A stretch of DNA of 64,000 nt, taken from the NCBI GenBank assembly GCA_016584495.1, contig WAID01000007.1, forward strand, positions 1,040,001 to 1,104,000. The letters are read 5' to 3'. The notes beneath the pieces were generated by a model. It ran no database searches, was not told the DNA's origin, and saw nothing but the letters and a program-made list of their open reading frames with translations. Source of the DNA: Celoporthe dispersa. Its lineage: Eukaryota; Ascomycota; Sordariomycetes; Diaporthales; Cryphonectriaceae. A program made the translations under genes and the position numbers. Below are positions 35,706-45,102 of this stretch, piece after piece (positions within the stretch are counted from its first letter, which is position 1; each line of letters begins with the position of its first letter).

Positions 35706-37816
35706 ATGGGTGCTATCCTCTCATCACTCGGGGGCACTTTGGTCGTCGGCGTCGTCCTGGCTGTCCTGTAGGAGAAAACCCCCTTTTATACTGTATTGCA
35801 ATGTGTCCTCATCGCCGTTGACCAAGAAGGACCTCATGAATCATGAGATTCCTTCTGGCTCAGCGCTGGGTCTGTGTCAGCTGTTGCATATAGCCCTGCT
35901 TGTCACAGATGTCCACCAGAATATAGTTCCGAGAAACGTTAAAACTCCCAAGAGGACATTGGCGTTTTCTTCCTAGACAAGACTTGCTAACACGGATTGG
36001 GATAGGTATGTTCTCTACCACGCAGCTCTCCCTAAGCCGCTCGCGGGCATCCCGTACAACAGAGATGCGGCCCAGAAGCTGTTCGGCGACGTGCCCGAGA
36101 TGATGGGATATGTCATAAAGACTAAGCGCATCTTTGTAGGTTCTTCCCCCCCCCCCCCCCTTCTTCTTTCCTCCTTCTTTCTTGGCCCGTGGTTACACAG
36201 AGCCATAGCCGAGTACTCCCCCTGGTCGTATAGTTGTTTGCTGTGCTGACAGACGATGATATCAGTGCTGGCTGACGTCCCTCACCACCCGGCACCAAAG
36301 CCCCATCATCCAGGCTTTCATCAAGCCTTTCTCGCTGCCATGGGTGGTCGTCACGGACCCCTTCGAGAGCCAGGATATCCTGCTGCGGCGGACTAAGGAG
36401 TTCGACCGGTCCGGCTTCTTTGGTGACCTGATCAACGGGATCCTGCCGGAGCAGCACATCCAGTTTCTCTCGTCCGACGACCGCTTCAAGAAGAACCGGA
36501 ACCTGATCAACCACCTGATGGCGCCCACCTTCATCTCGCAGGTCTCGGCGCCCGAGGTCTACAAGGCCTCGACCACCATGATCAAGGTGTGGCAGCTCAA
36601 GTGCGACATGGCGCAGGGGCGGCCGTTTGCCGCACACGGCGACATCACCTCGCTCGCGCTCGACAGCATCTTTGCCAGCTCGTTTGGCCTGCCAGAGGCC
36701 GAGAGCAACACCTACCAGCGGCTGGAGATGATCCAGCACTGGAAGCCCGACCCGTCGCTGTCCGAGAAAGGCGATATCGACACCCCCGTGCAGTTCCCAG
36801 AGGACGCCAGCGTGCCCGAGGTCTTCTCTGCGGTTCTGACGCTGGCCAACTCGGTCACGGATACCCAGCTGTCGCCCATGCCACGCCTGACGTCTTGGGT
36901 GATCCGCAAGTTCCCCTACATGCGCAAGGCGACAGCGATCAAGGACGACTATATCCGCGGCAAGACGGAAGAGTGCATCGCGCTGATTGAAGCGGGCCAG
37001 ACGCAGCCGCACAGCGCACTGCACAGCGTACTCCTCCGCGAGCGCGATGTCGCTGCCAAGGAGGGCCGGCCGCCGGCGTATCGACGACGCGGCATCGCGG
37101 ACGAGTTTTTCGGCTTCATGACAGCGGGTCACGATACCAGCGCGACGACAGTCTCGTGGGGCGTGAAGCTCCTGGCTGACCACCCGGGGCCTCAGGACAA
37201 GCTGCGCAAGGAGATCCGCGCCGCGCTGCCTGACGCTGCGAGGGAGAAGCGCACCCCGACATACGCAGAGCTCGCGGCCATGCACGTCCCGTACCTGGAC
37301 GCCGTGGTCGAGGAGGTGCTGCGTCACGCAAACACGATTGCCTTTGTGGTGCGCCGCGCCCTGACCGACACGACCGTTCTGGGGCGGCGCATACCAGAGG
37401 GCACTGACGTCTTCCTCATGGCGAACGGTGCGGGTTATCTCGAGCCGAACATGAAGATCCCCGACTCGGAGCGGAGTCCTGGGGCCCGTCGGGCTGAGGC
37501 CAAGGCTCTCACGGGTGCGTGGGAGGACGCAGATGCCGGTGTGTTCCGGCCAGAGCGGTGGCTCAAGCCGGACGAGGACTCAGGCGCAGTGGTGTTTGAC
37601 TCGATGGCGGGGCCAACGCTTGCGTTTGGACTGGGGCCTCGAGGCTGCTTCGGCAGGAAGCTGGCGATCCAGGCGCTGAAGCTGCAGTTCACACTGCTGA
37701 TCTGGAACTTCAACCTGCTCAAGTGCCCCGAGGCTCTGAGTGGATATAATGCTGTCCAGAGGTTCGCCAGAGAGCCGACCGACTGCTATGTCCGTCTGTC
37801 GAATGCTGCTTTTTAA
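35706..37816 (+). CDS. Cytochrome P450 monooxygenase (P450 B of the terpene cluster)
   Basis: Exons 35706-35767, 36006-36135 and 36266-37816, with all phases consistent, give 581 codons (580 aa), long for a P450. The short first exon codes a hydrophobic signal anchor (residues about 4-27, LGGTLVVGVVLAVLYVLYHAA), then the hinge LPKPLAGIPYN. The I helix carries AGHDTS (351-356), ExxR is EVLR (414-417), PERW follows, and the heme loop is FGLGPRGCFG with Cys525. Between the ExxR and PERW there is an Ala/Glu-rich insert that accounts for part of the extra length. ER-anchored oxidation of a small molecule is expected; proximity to the terpene synthase and P450 A suggests a tailoring role. The two first introns (238 and 130 bp) are defined by GTAGGA/GATAG and GTAGGT/ATCAG. 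Confidence 0.9.
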
Positions 37817-38380
37817 TAATCCACCAGGTTTCAGGAGGAAGGCTGGGTCGGTGACCTTGATCGTATGTAGTAATGTAATTATCAGCCGCAGAAGGCATCT
37901 TGCATCTGAAGAGCAACCCGCGTGAGATCATCTGTGCCGCTGGTTGCATGTCAAAGTACTAAGGAGGCAGGAGGGATGGGAACCAACAGCACCATGCCTA
38001 ATATGGATGGAGTCTGGCTGAGTCAGCAGATCACCAAGATCTGATTATATAAGCGAACTCCTTTTGGGGAAGGTGGGGTCAGACCCTAACCCTGAACTGC
38101 TCTTCCGTAAGGAGCCATCTGTGGAGGCTTCAGACGCGCTTCACGTTCACCACAATTCACACGTCGTTCACCATCCGATCCGCGCCCTGGCAGACACTCA
38201 GCATGACCGTCACGCAGCAGACTATCCTGCTCTTCATGTTGAGGTCTCATGCTCCGCTGTCCTGACCTGGGTCTTGAATTACAGTTGTGGCACGACCATG
38301 AAGGTCAGATCATCGGACTTTCCGCCTGGCACGTTCATCCGCTGCTGCCGTGATACGAGCCCGCCTCAGCTGTCGTCGCC
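37817..38380. other. Intergenic between P450 B and REV1
   Basis: No gene is recognised in 0.56 kb. This holds the P450 B 3' flank and the REV1 promoter. A TATATAAG-like stretch (ATTATATAAGC) lies near 38044-38054, about 330 bp upstream of the REV1 start; its use is not known. Confidence 0.55.
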
Positions 38381-41300
38381 ATGGGCAGCCGGCTGGACAA
38401 GAACTCCAGCGCTATGCGCAAGCGCATCGAGGGCCATACCTTCTCCGACGAAGGCGGCGAGGAGTATGAGGCGAGCTCCTTTGGTGGGTTTGGCGACTAC
38501 ATGAGGCGGAAGAAGATCAAGCTGCAGAACCTCGATGCAGAGCTCAGAGATGCCAGCGGCAAGCCCCCGATCTTCAAGGGCATCGTGGCCCATGTCTCCG
38601 GATACACCCAGCCCCCTCTGCATATCCTCCACAAGGAGCTCGTGGCACACGGCGCCGGGTTTCTGCAGTACCTGGACGGCAAGACCTCCGCGACGCACAT
38701 TATCGCCTCGTCGCTGACGCCAAAGAAGGCCGTCGAGTTCAAGGACTACCGCATCGTCAAGCCGGCCTGGGTGGTTGACTCGATCGCCGCGGGCCGCGTG
38801 CTGCCGTGGTCCGACTACCGGGTGCTTGACGAGGGCCCGCGGCAGAAGCTCATCAGTTTCGAGGGTGGCAGGCTCTCTTCGCAGGCCAACACGCCCCAGA
38901 GGGGCTACGACGACCATATCCAGAATAGCTACTATGCCAGCCAGTTTAGGAACTCTGCAGGCCCGGCGGCAAGGCTGGGTAGCCCGTCTTCTGCAGCCCA
39001 GAATCCTACGCCTACCAGATTTACACCGTCCAAGGTTCGGCTAGCGGAAAGTATCGAGGACGACGACGGTCATGATCAGAATAAGGTTAAATTAGGGGGC
39101 TCGGACCTGGACACCTCAGCCCTTGCCTCAGTTCCCTCGCCAAACTATGACACCCGCGCCGATGACCACCAGACAGAAGAGCCTATGCAGGTCGATGATG
39201 ACCTGGGTTCATGGGAGGTTGGGCCTGCCCAGAATCAGGAAGACATACCCGGAGCCCCTGATGAACCTCCAGATGATGTCGGCAGGAGAACGCCTGGCAA
39301 AGCCCACGAGAAACCGATGACCTCCGAGGAGCATAATGCCTGGCTCCTATCCGACCCAAGACTAAGGAAGTCGTCCACTGCGAACCCGGGATTCCTTCAG
39401 CAGTACTACCATCAAAGCCGTCTGCACCATCTCTCGACATGGAAGGCGGAGCTGAAGTCAAGGATGCAGAGACTTGCCAATGAGAAGGGTGCCGGGTCGC
39501 GCAAGGCTGTCAAGCGCCACCCCGGAGCACGAAGGTACATCATGCACGTCGACTTTGACAGCTTCTTCTGTGCCGTCTCCTTGAGGAATGCTCCCGAGTA
39601 TGTCGACAAACCCGCTGTGGTGGCACATAGCACTGGCACCGGCTCGGAAATTGCTTCTTGCAACTACCCGGCGCGGACTTTTGGTGTCAAAAACGGCATG
39701 TGGATGAAGAGGGCGCTGGATTTGTGTGCGGATCTCAAAGTTTTGCCATACGACTTTCCGGCGTACGAAGAAGCTAGCAGGCTGTTCTATGAGGCTATAC
39801 TAGAGGTCGGCGGTGTCGTGCAGAGCGTCAGTATCGATGAGGCTCTCGTCGACATCACCTCGCTCGTGCTGGACGCTTCAGGATCAGGCGGTCATGGTGT
39901 CTCCGAAGGCAGTATGTGGAGGGAGCAGGAAAAGGCCAGCAGTATTGCTACGGACTTGCGGGCACGGATCAAGGACAAGACGGGCTGCAATGTATCTGTT
40001 GGCATCGGAGGCAATATTCTGCTGGCCAAGGTTGCCCTCCGCCGGGCGAAACCAGCTGGTCAGTACCACATCATGCCAGAGGAGGTTCTGGACTTCCTAG
40101 GAGGGCTGAAGGTGGAAGACCTCCCCGGCGTCGCTTACAGCATCGGCGGGAAACTGGAAGAAGTCGGCATCAGACTTGTCAAAGACATCCGCGACGCTTC
40201 CAAAGAACGTCTCGTCTCTCTCCTGGGGCCAAAGACGGGCGAAAAGCTCTGGGAGTACGCCAGAGGCATCGATCGCGCCGAAGTAGGGGACCAGCCGGTG
40301 CGGAAGTCCGTCTCGGCAGAGGTCAACTGGGGCATCCGCTTCATCAGCCAGCCAGAGGCAGAAGAATTCGTCATGAACCTGTGCAAGGAGCTAGAGAGGC
40401 GGCTCCTGAACGAGGGCGTCAAAGGCACGCACTTCACCATGAAGATCATGCGCAGGTCTCTCGACGCACCCTTGGACCCTGCGAAGCATCTAGGGCACGG
40501 GAAATGTGACACGTTCAACAAGAGCGCCGTCTTCGGAGTCGCCACACATAACGCGGAGACCATTGGCAAGGAGGCTGTGTCTATCCTCCGGTCCTTTAAA
40601 TTCAGCCCAGGCGACCTGCGAGGCCTAGGCGTGCAGCTTCAGAGGTTGGAGCCGATCAAGACGTCTGCGGCGCCTGATGGGAGCCAAAAGAGGCTGAACT
40701 TCGGCGCCTTCGTCGCTGCTTCGGTCAATCCCACATCAAAGAAACCAGAAGCGTCTCCACGCAAGGGCGCTGACGAGATATCGGATTTTGGCAGCCCTGA
40801 GCAGTCGAGAACAATCAATCACCAGGCGCGGCGGAAAGATTCTCCTGATGATCCCATCGCGGAAGATCCTATGACTCCTCAGAAAGCGAGACACCCTCCT
40901 GTGCACCCAGCGCTCGCCCTGGCAAGAGCTAACGAGGCGGATGAGAAAGCCAGCACACCATTGAATATGATGGGGACGCAGTTCATCATGCCGACCAATC
41001 CGGATGCTGCTGTCATAGCAGATCTGCCACAGGACATCCGCAGCCGGCTGATGGCCCAATCAAAGCCGCGCAGGCCCGGGGCTGGCTCGTCCAGGGAGCA
41101 GTCTCCCGCCACATCCGAGTTCCGAGATCAAAGCCCTGCTGTCACGGATGATGAGATACCGTCTGACATCGACCATGAGGGTGTTCAACGCCCTCCCAGA
41201 GGACGTGCAGATGGAAGTCCTGGCGTCCTTTGGTAAGAGACGTAGGCAGGCCAACCCTGCGCAGCCACAGACCCCGGACAGAGAGAGGGCTGGGGCTCGC

Positions 41301-41984
41301 CAGCAGACCAAGAAGAGTCCTGCTCACCAGCGGGGCCGAGGTGGGATACGAGGCATGCTGAGCCGGGCCCGCGAGAGACAGCATGATGCCACTGCCGGGC
41401 GAGTCCAGGCCAGCCTTGTCACCATGGAGGACAGGAGAGGAGCGGCGGACAATGTCGTCGACGAGATCGAAGAGCTTGACCCGGCCTTCCTGGCTGAGCT
41501 GCCCGAGGAGGTCCGGAACGATGTCGTTGCAGATCACCGCAGGCAGAAGCTAGCTCAGAAGGCCGGGCTCGGCCTGAGCCTGCATGGTTCGGCACGGCGC
41601 GGTCGGGCCAGGGAACTGACGAGCGGCGGACAGACCAAGATCAATTTCCCAAAACAACCGCCCAAAGCTGCGTTCGCAGCGACATCGCTGACGTCGGTCC
41701 AAGAGGTGAAGGAAATGCTGAGCGCGTGGCACCGCGAGACCAAGGACGAGGGCCCGCACCGGGCTGACGTGGAGGTGCTCGAGCAGTATCTCGCGCGCGT
41801 CGTCACCGAGGAGAGAGACATGGAGAAGGCGAGGAAGCTGGTCAGGTGGCTCGATTGGGTTATCGAGGAGGAGAACGATGAATCTGCCCGGCCTGGTAGT
41901 GGGAGAAAGGGCTGGAGAGAAGCTCTGGCCGGCATCAAGAGGGTAGTGCAGGGTGCCCTGTGCGAGAGGGCCTGGGCCCGATGA
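38381..41984 (+). CDS. rev1: REV1 deoxycytidyl transferase, translesion DNA polymerase
   Basis: A single long exon. REV1 is a Y-family polymerase that inserts dCMP opposite damaged template and scaffolds other lesion-bypass polymerases in the nucleus. An N-terminal BRCT domain (about residues 60-150) is followed by a low-complexity linker and an N-digit-like helix (SRLHHLSTWKAELK). The palm has the catalytic motifs YIMHVDFDSFF (about 386-396) and SIDEALVDIT (about 482-491). Fingers, thumb and little-finger regions follow. Three LPxD/E-type ubiquitin-binding motifs are visible (IADLPQDIRSRL, FNALPEDVQ, LAELPEEVR), then a helical C-terminal domain expected to bind Rev7 and other polymerases. 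As read, the frame ends at 41236. The frame changes at GGG 41179-41181, where removing one G gives IDHEVFNALPEDV and makes the total 1201 codons (1200 aa). The start MGSRLDKNSSAMRKRI fits the family. Confidence 0.95.
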
Positions 41985-42548
41985 CATTTTGAGTGAACTA
42001 GACGGCGAGGGCATTTTTGGACAAGGGCCGTTCATTTCTGGTGTCATGATGACGACGATGATGATGATGACGACGACGACGACGACGACGACGATGCGAT
42101 TATGATACGCTGGATGAGCGCGTTCTTGTCGACTCTGACGCACATTGAATGAATTCGATAGCCAGGTCGGTGGTACCTGAACGACAGGCCGAGGCGAGGA
42201 TTATTTTACGATTTGGCGATACGGATCTACACAGCGTTGGTAAAGAGCTGTTCGTACCCCCTCTCTCCTCGCCCATTGGCTCGTATGCGCTGAGGACTGT
42301 GGAGATCCGACCCAATCACGAGGGAGGGAGAGGAGAAGAGGAGAAGAGGAGATCTCTCCAAACACATTGCCGAAGCGAAACCGTAAATGATTATCCAGCG
42401 GGAGGAGTTGCATATGTGTGATGGATCCCCCATGGATCCCCCGCATGCAAGATGGAAACACAAGCCAGCATCCGCATCCGCACCCGTCTCCTCACCTCGC
42501 ATCACCCCACCTCAACCTCAGATACACATCCACCCATCCGTATCAAAC
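41985..42548. other. Intergenic between REV1 and the hypothetical gene
   Basis: No gene is seen. It contains an ATG/ACG trinucleotide microsatellite (about 42047-42094). Confidence 0.6.
42047..42094. repeat. (GAT/GAC)n trinucleotide repeat
   Basis: Mixed GATGAT and GACGAC units read directly, in the REV1 3' flank. Confidence 0.85.
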
Positions 42549-43367
42549 ATGTCCACCGCCGAGCAGCAACACGAAGACGCCCAACCCCCAAAGCAGCCCC
42601 CAGGCCTGCGAGCCATCGACTTCTCAACAAGCCAACCTCTCCGCCAGATGACAACCACCCTCCGCCGCGTCTGGCTCCTCGACCCGTCACTGTCCGGCGA
42701 AGAACTCCAGGACCCCGCCACCGTGCAGGAGCGCTTCCGCTCCCTCTGTGAGGCCGTCTCCGAGGAGATCACCACGGACGACGACGACGAGGCGCGCTGG
42801 GACCACACCCGCTGGCTCGGCCGCACAAAGCTGCCGCTCCTGGGTGCGCCGGTCGTGCGGGTCTCGATCAGCCCGCCGCCCCCGCACAGCGCGGAGTCGC
42901 CGTTCCGGGAGGGTGTTTATGACAGCTACCGGCACGTGTTCGCGGATCTCTGGCGGATGCTGCGGGCGCAGGACACGGGAGATGGGGCCCTGGGACGCTT
43001 CGACGCGGCGGACAAGTCTGCCGTGTCGCTCGGGGTGCTGAGGACGGGGTTTGTGAAGGGCGAGGAGCTGCTGGCGTACCCGACGGATACCTTCCTGTGT
43101 CCTATCTGGGTGGCCCCCGGGGCCCGGGTTACGTTCTCTGTCGACGGCGAGAGCCATTCTTGGTCTGCTGGGGAGGAGGGGGAGAAGGAGAAGGCGACGT
43201 GGACGACGGGGCTCTGGGCACGGGGCGAGGCTGAGGTCAACCTGACGACCGAGGTGGAGAATCCCAGCGCGGACGGGCTCCCGGTTGCTGCGGTGTTTGT
43301 GGCGGGACACTGTCGGGGGAGGGAGGAAGAGACAGCCCCGGCGGGGGAGACGAGCCCAGCCACATAA
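42549..43367 (+). CDS. Hypothetical protein, fungal, 272 aa
   Basis: A single open frame without introns. I do not recognise the family. I chose ATG 42549 (MSTAEQQHEDAQPP, context CAAACATGT) because the in-frame upstream part from 42387 is Pro/His/Ser-rich and looks like leader. The protein has acidic and Pro-rich stretches near the N-terminus (SEEITTDDDDEARW), then segments that look folded: WLGRTKLPLLGAPVVRVSIS, YRHVFADLWRML, FLCPIWVAPGARVTFSVDG and GLPVAAVFVAGH. The alternation near the C-terminus suggests a beta-rich domain. No signal peptide or membrane helix is seen. It converges with the minus-strand gene ending at 43609. Confidence 0.6.
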   Translation: MSTAEQQHEDAQPPKQPPGLRAIDFSTSQPLRQMTTTLRRVWLLDPSLSGEELQDPATVQERFRSLCEAVSEEITTDDDDEARWDHTRWLGRTKLPLLGAPVVRVSISPPPPHSAESPFREGVYDSYRHVFADLWRMLRAQDTGDGALGRFDAADKSAVSLGVLRTGFVKGEELLAYPTDTFLCPIWVAPGARVTFSVDGESHSWSAGEEGEKEKATWTTGLWARGEAEVNLTTEVENPSADGLPVAAVFVAGHCRGREEETAPAGETSPAT

Positions 43368-43608
43368 GGCTGAGAGATCTGGTCTTGTCTTTGCTGCGTG
43401 AGCCGTGGAGGCTAGAATGACATGCAGACGAGCATCACATATTTTGTCCGAGGGTAATGGACACTGTCTTTTTCATTCTTTCTCATGCCCACAAGAGAGA
43501 GAGAGGGAGAGAGAGGAACAGATGGGAAAAAAAGACAAGAGTATGGAGCAACCAGCTCTCACATTCGCGCGTCACAAGCCCACCTCACCTCATCACCCGA
43601 CCGTCTTC

Positions 43609-44102
43609 TCACCACCACCCACCACCCTCCACCCGATCAACCCACTCCCTCCCCCGCTCCATCAAGACCAAAGCCTCGTCCGCCGTCTTCTTGCTGTCCA
43701 GGAACTCCACACACCGCCTCACCCGGCCCCCGCCCTCCTCCATCTCCAACACAAACACATACTCCCCCTCATACCTCCACACCTCCTCCGCCCCGCTCCC
43801 CCTAACGACCTCGTCCCGGAACACCGCAGAAGACGTAGCCCACACCACAACACTGTTCGAGCCCTCGCTCTCCCAGACCTGCCTGAGCGTGACGGGGATC
43901 CCGGCCAGCACCCTGCGCAGGTCGGCGTTGTGCTGCAGGATGCCGGCGCGGTCGCGGTTGGGGAGGTTCAGGGAGGCGGGGGCCATGATGTGCTCGTAGT
44001 CTGGGGGTCAGGGAGGGAGTTGAGGAGGGTTGCGTCCAGGGTGGCGAAGTGGGCGAGGTAGGACTTGGCCGTTTGCAGGCGGGTGGACTCTTGCTGGGCC
44101 AT
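43609..44102 (-). CDS. NTF2/SnoaL-like small protein
   Basis: The start MAQQESTRLQTAKSYLAHF at 44102 leads into a helix, then DATLLNSLPDP. The continuation DYEHIMAPASLNLPNRDRAG, the strand WESEGSNSVVVWATSSAVF and the Arg/Glu-rich strand EYVFVLEMEEG...VRRCVEFLDSKKT match the cone-shaped alpha+beta NTF2-like fold common in fungal genomes as small single-domain proteins. No catalytic role can be assigned. As read, the first 35 or so codons are in a different frame from the rest. A run of five C on the coding strand (+ strand G5, 44003-44007) would need one more base, giving DPPDYEHIM and 165 codons (164 aa) in total. The ATG at 43986 would give a truncated protein lacking helix 1. Confidence 0.7.
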
Positions 44103-45102
44103 GGTGTTTGGTGGTGGTGGTGAGCCGCTGTGGAAAGGGGGGCCTGAGTGTGTGTGCGTGTTGTTTGTCTGGGATCTCGCGGGTGGCCGAGATGGCGAAG
44201 AGTTGGGGATGTCCCGATTGATATAGGTGCTCGTCTCGGAGAGCAGAGCTGGCAGGTCAAGTAGTTACTCTTCTTATGACGGAGATTGCGTGGATATCAG
44301 CCTATTAAATCCGTCTTGAAGATCGTCGCCGTGTAGCAGTGATGATAGCTAGAGGATAGGCGGGGTTTAGTAGACGATATATCCGATCAGGTCAGCACAT
44401 CATCATATGTGTGACCTGATATAATATCAAACTATTTGACGTCGATGCAGCCGCCTATTTTAGTAGAAGTGACTAGATAGATGCCTCCTTGCACATCCTC
44501 GTTCAGATATGTATCTGACGTCAAGTGTATTCTTGGTCTCCAAGACAGATGATGATCCAACCCCATGGTTCCAAAAGTAGCCCCCGAAATCATCCCATGT
44601 CACATTCTCCCTCCCTTTATGCCGGAAACTCCCCATGCGCCTGTAGACTTGATGTCTGCATCGAGTTTCCCAAAAGATCTCTCTCGCGGCGGACCAGAAA
44701 CGGAAAAGAGAAGAAAGAAAAAGAAAGTAGAAAGGAGAGAGGAAACTAGAGAAAGTTTTGGCTGACACGTCCTGGAGTTGTACTAAAGACCGCCCACACA
44801 CAAGGACCACTGTCACCACCCCCAACCCCCCCGGGGGTGGCTGCGGTTCACTTTCGTCTCATCCAGCCCCCAGCCAACAGCTTCAGTTACCAGATGAGTG
44901 AGACAGTACGGGTTGGGGGTCTAGCTCAGTGGAGAGCTCGCTTCTTGAAAAGGCAGGATGGGGTGCCTCCTATTGCCCTGCAACGGGAGGCATTCAGGTC
45001 CATAGCATCAGGTGATTGCTAAGTCTCGATTGGCTGTCCGACTCTTTTGTCGACTGGATGGGTGATTCTGCCTTCCCCTCCCTCTTGAGAACAGTACTGC
45101 CC
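44103..45102. other. Intergenic between the NTF2-like and GAL4-like genes
   Basis: No protein gene is seen in 1 kb. It contains a tRNA-like 5' half (44915-44945, described separately), a pyrimidine/purine tract and the NTF2-like promoter. Confidence 0.6.
44915..45002 (+). other. tRNA-like remnant (A box with weak B box), possible SINE head or tRNA-Ala fragment
   Basis: GGGGGTCTAGCTCAGTGG resembles the 5' half of a eukaryotic tRNA-Ala. It includes a perfect polymerase III A box (TAGCTCAGTGG, 44922-44932) and a D stem GCTC/GAGC. A weak B-box-like ATTCAGGTCC lies at 44993-45002. There is no matching 3' acceptor strand and no normal T arm, so this is not an intact tRNA gene. Confidence 0.3.

Noticed and set aside
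36122..37327. 401-codon minus-strand open frame over P450 B
   Set aside because: Antisense of a well-defined P450 exon; Arg/His/Asp-rich composition typical of a shadow frame.
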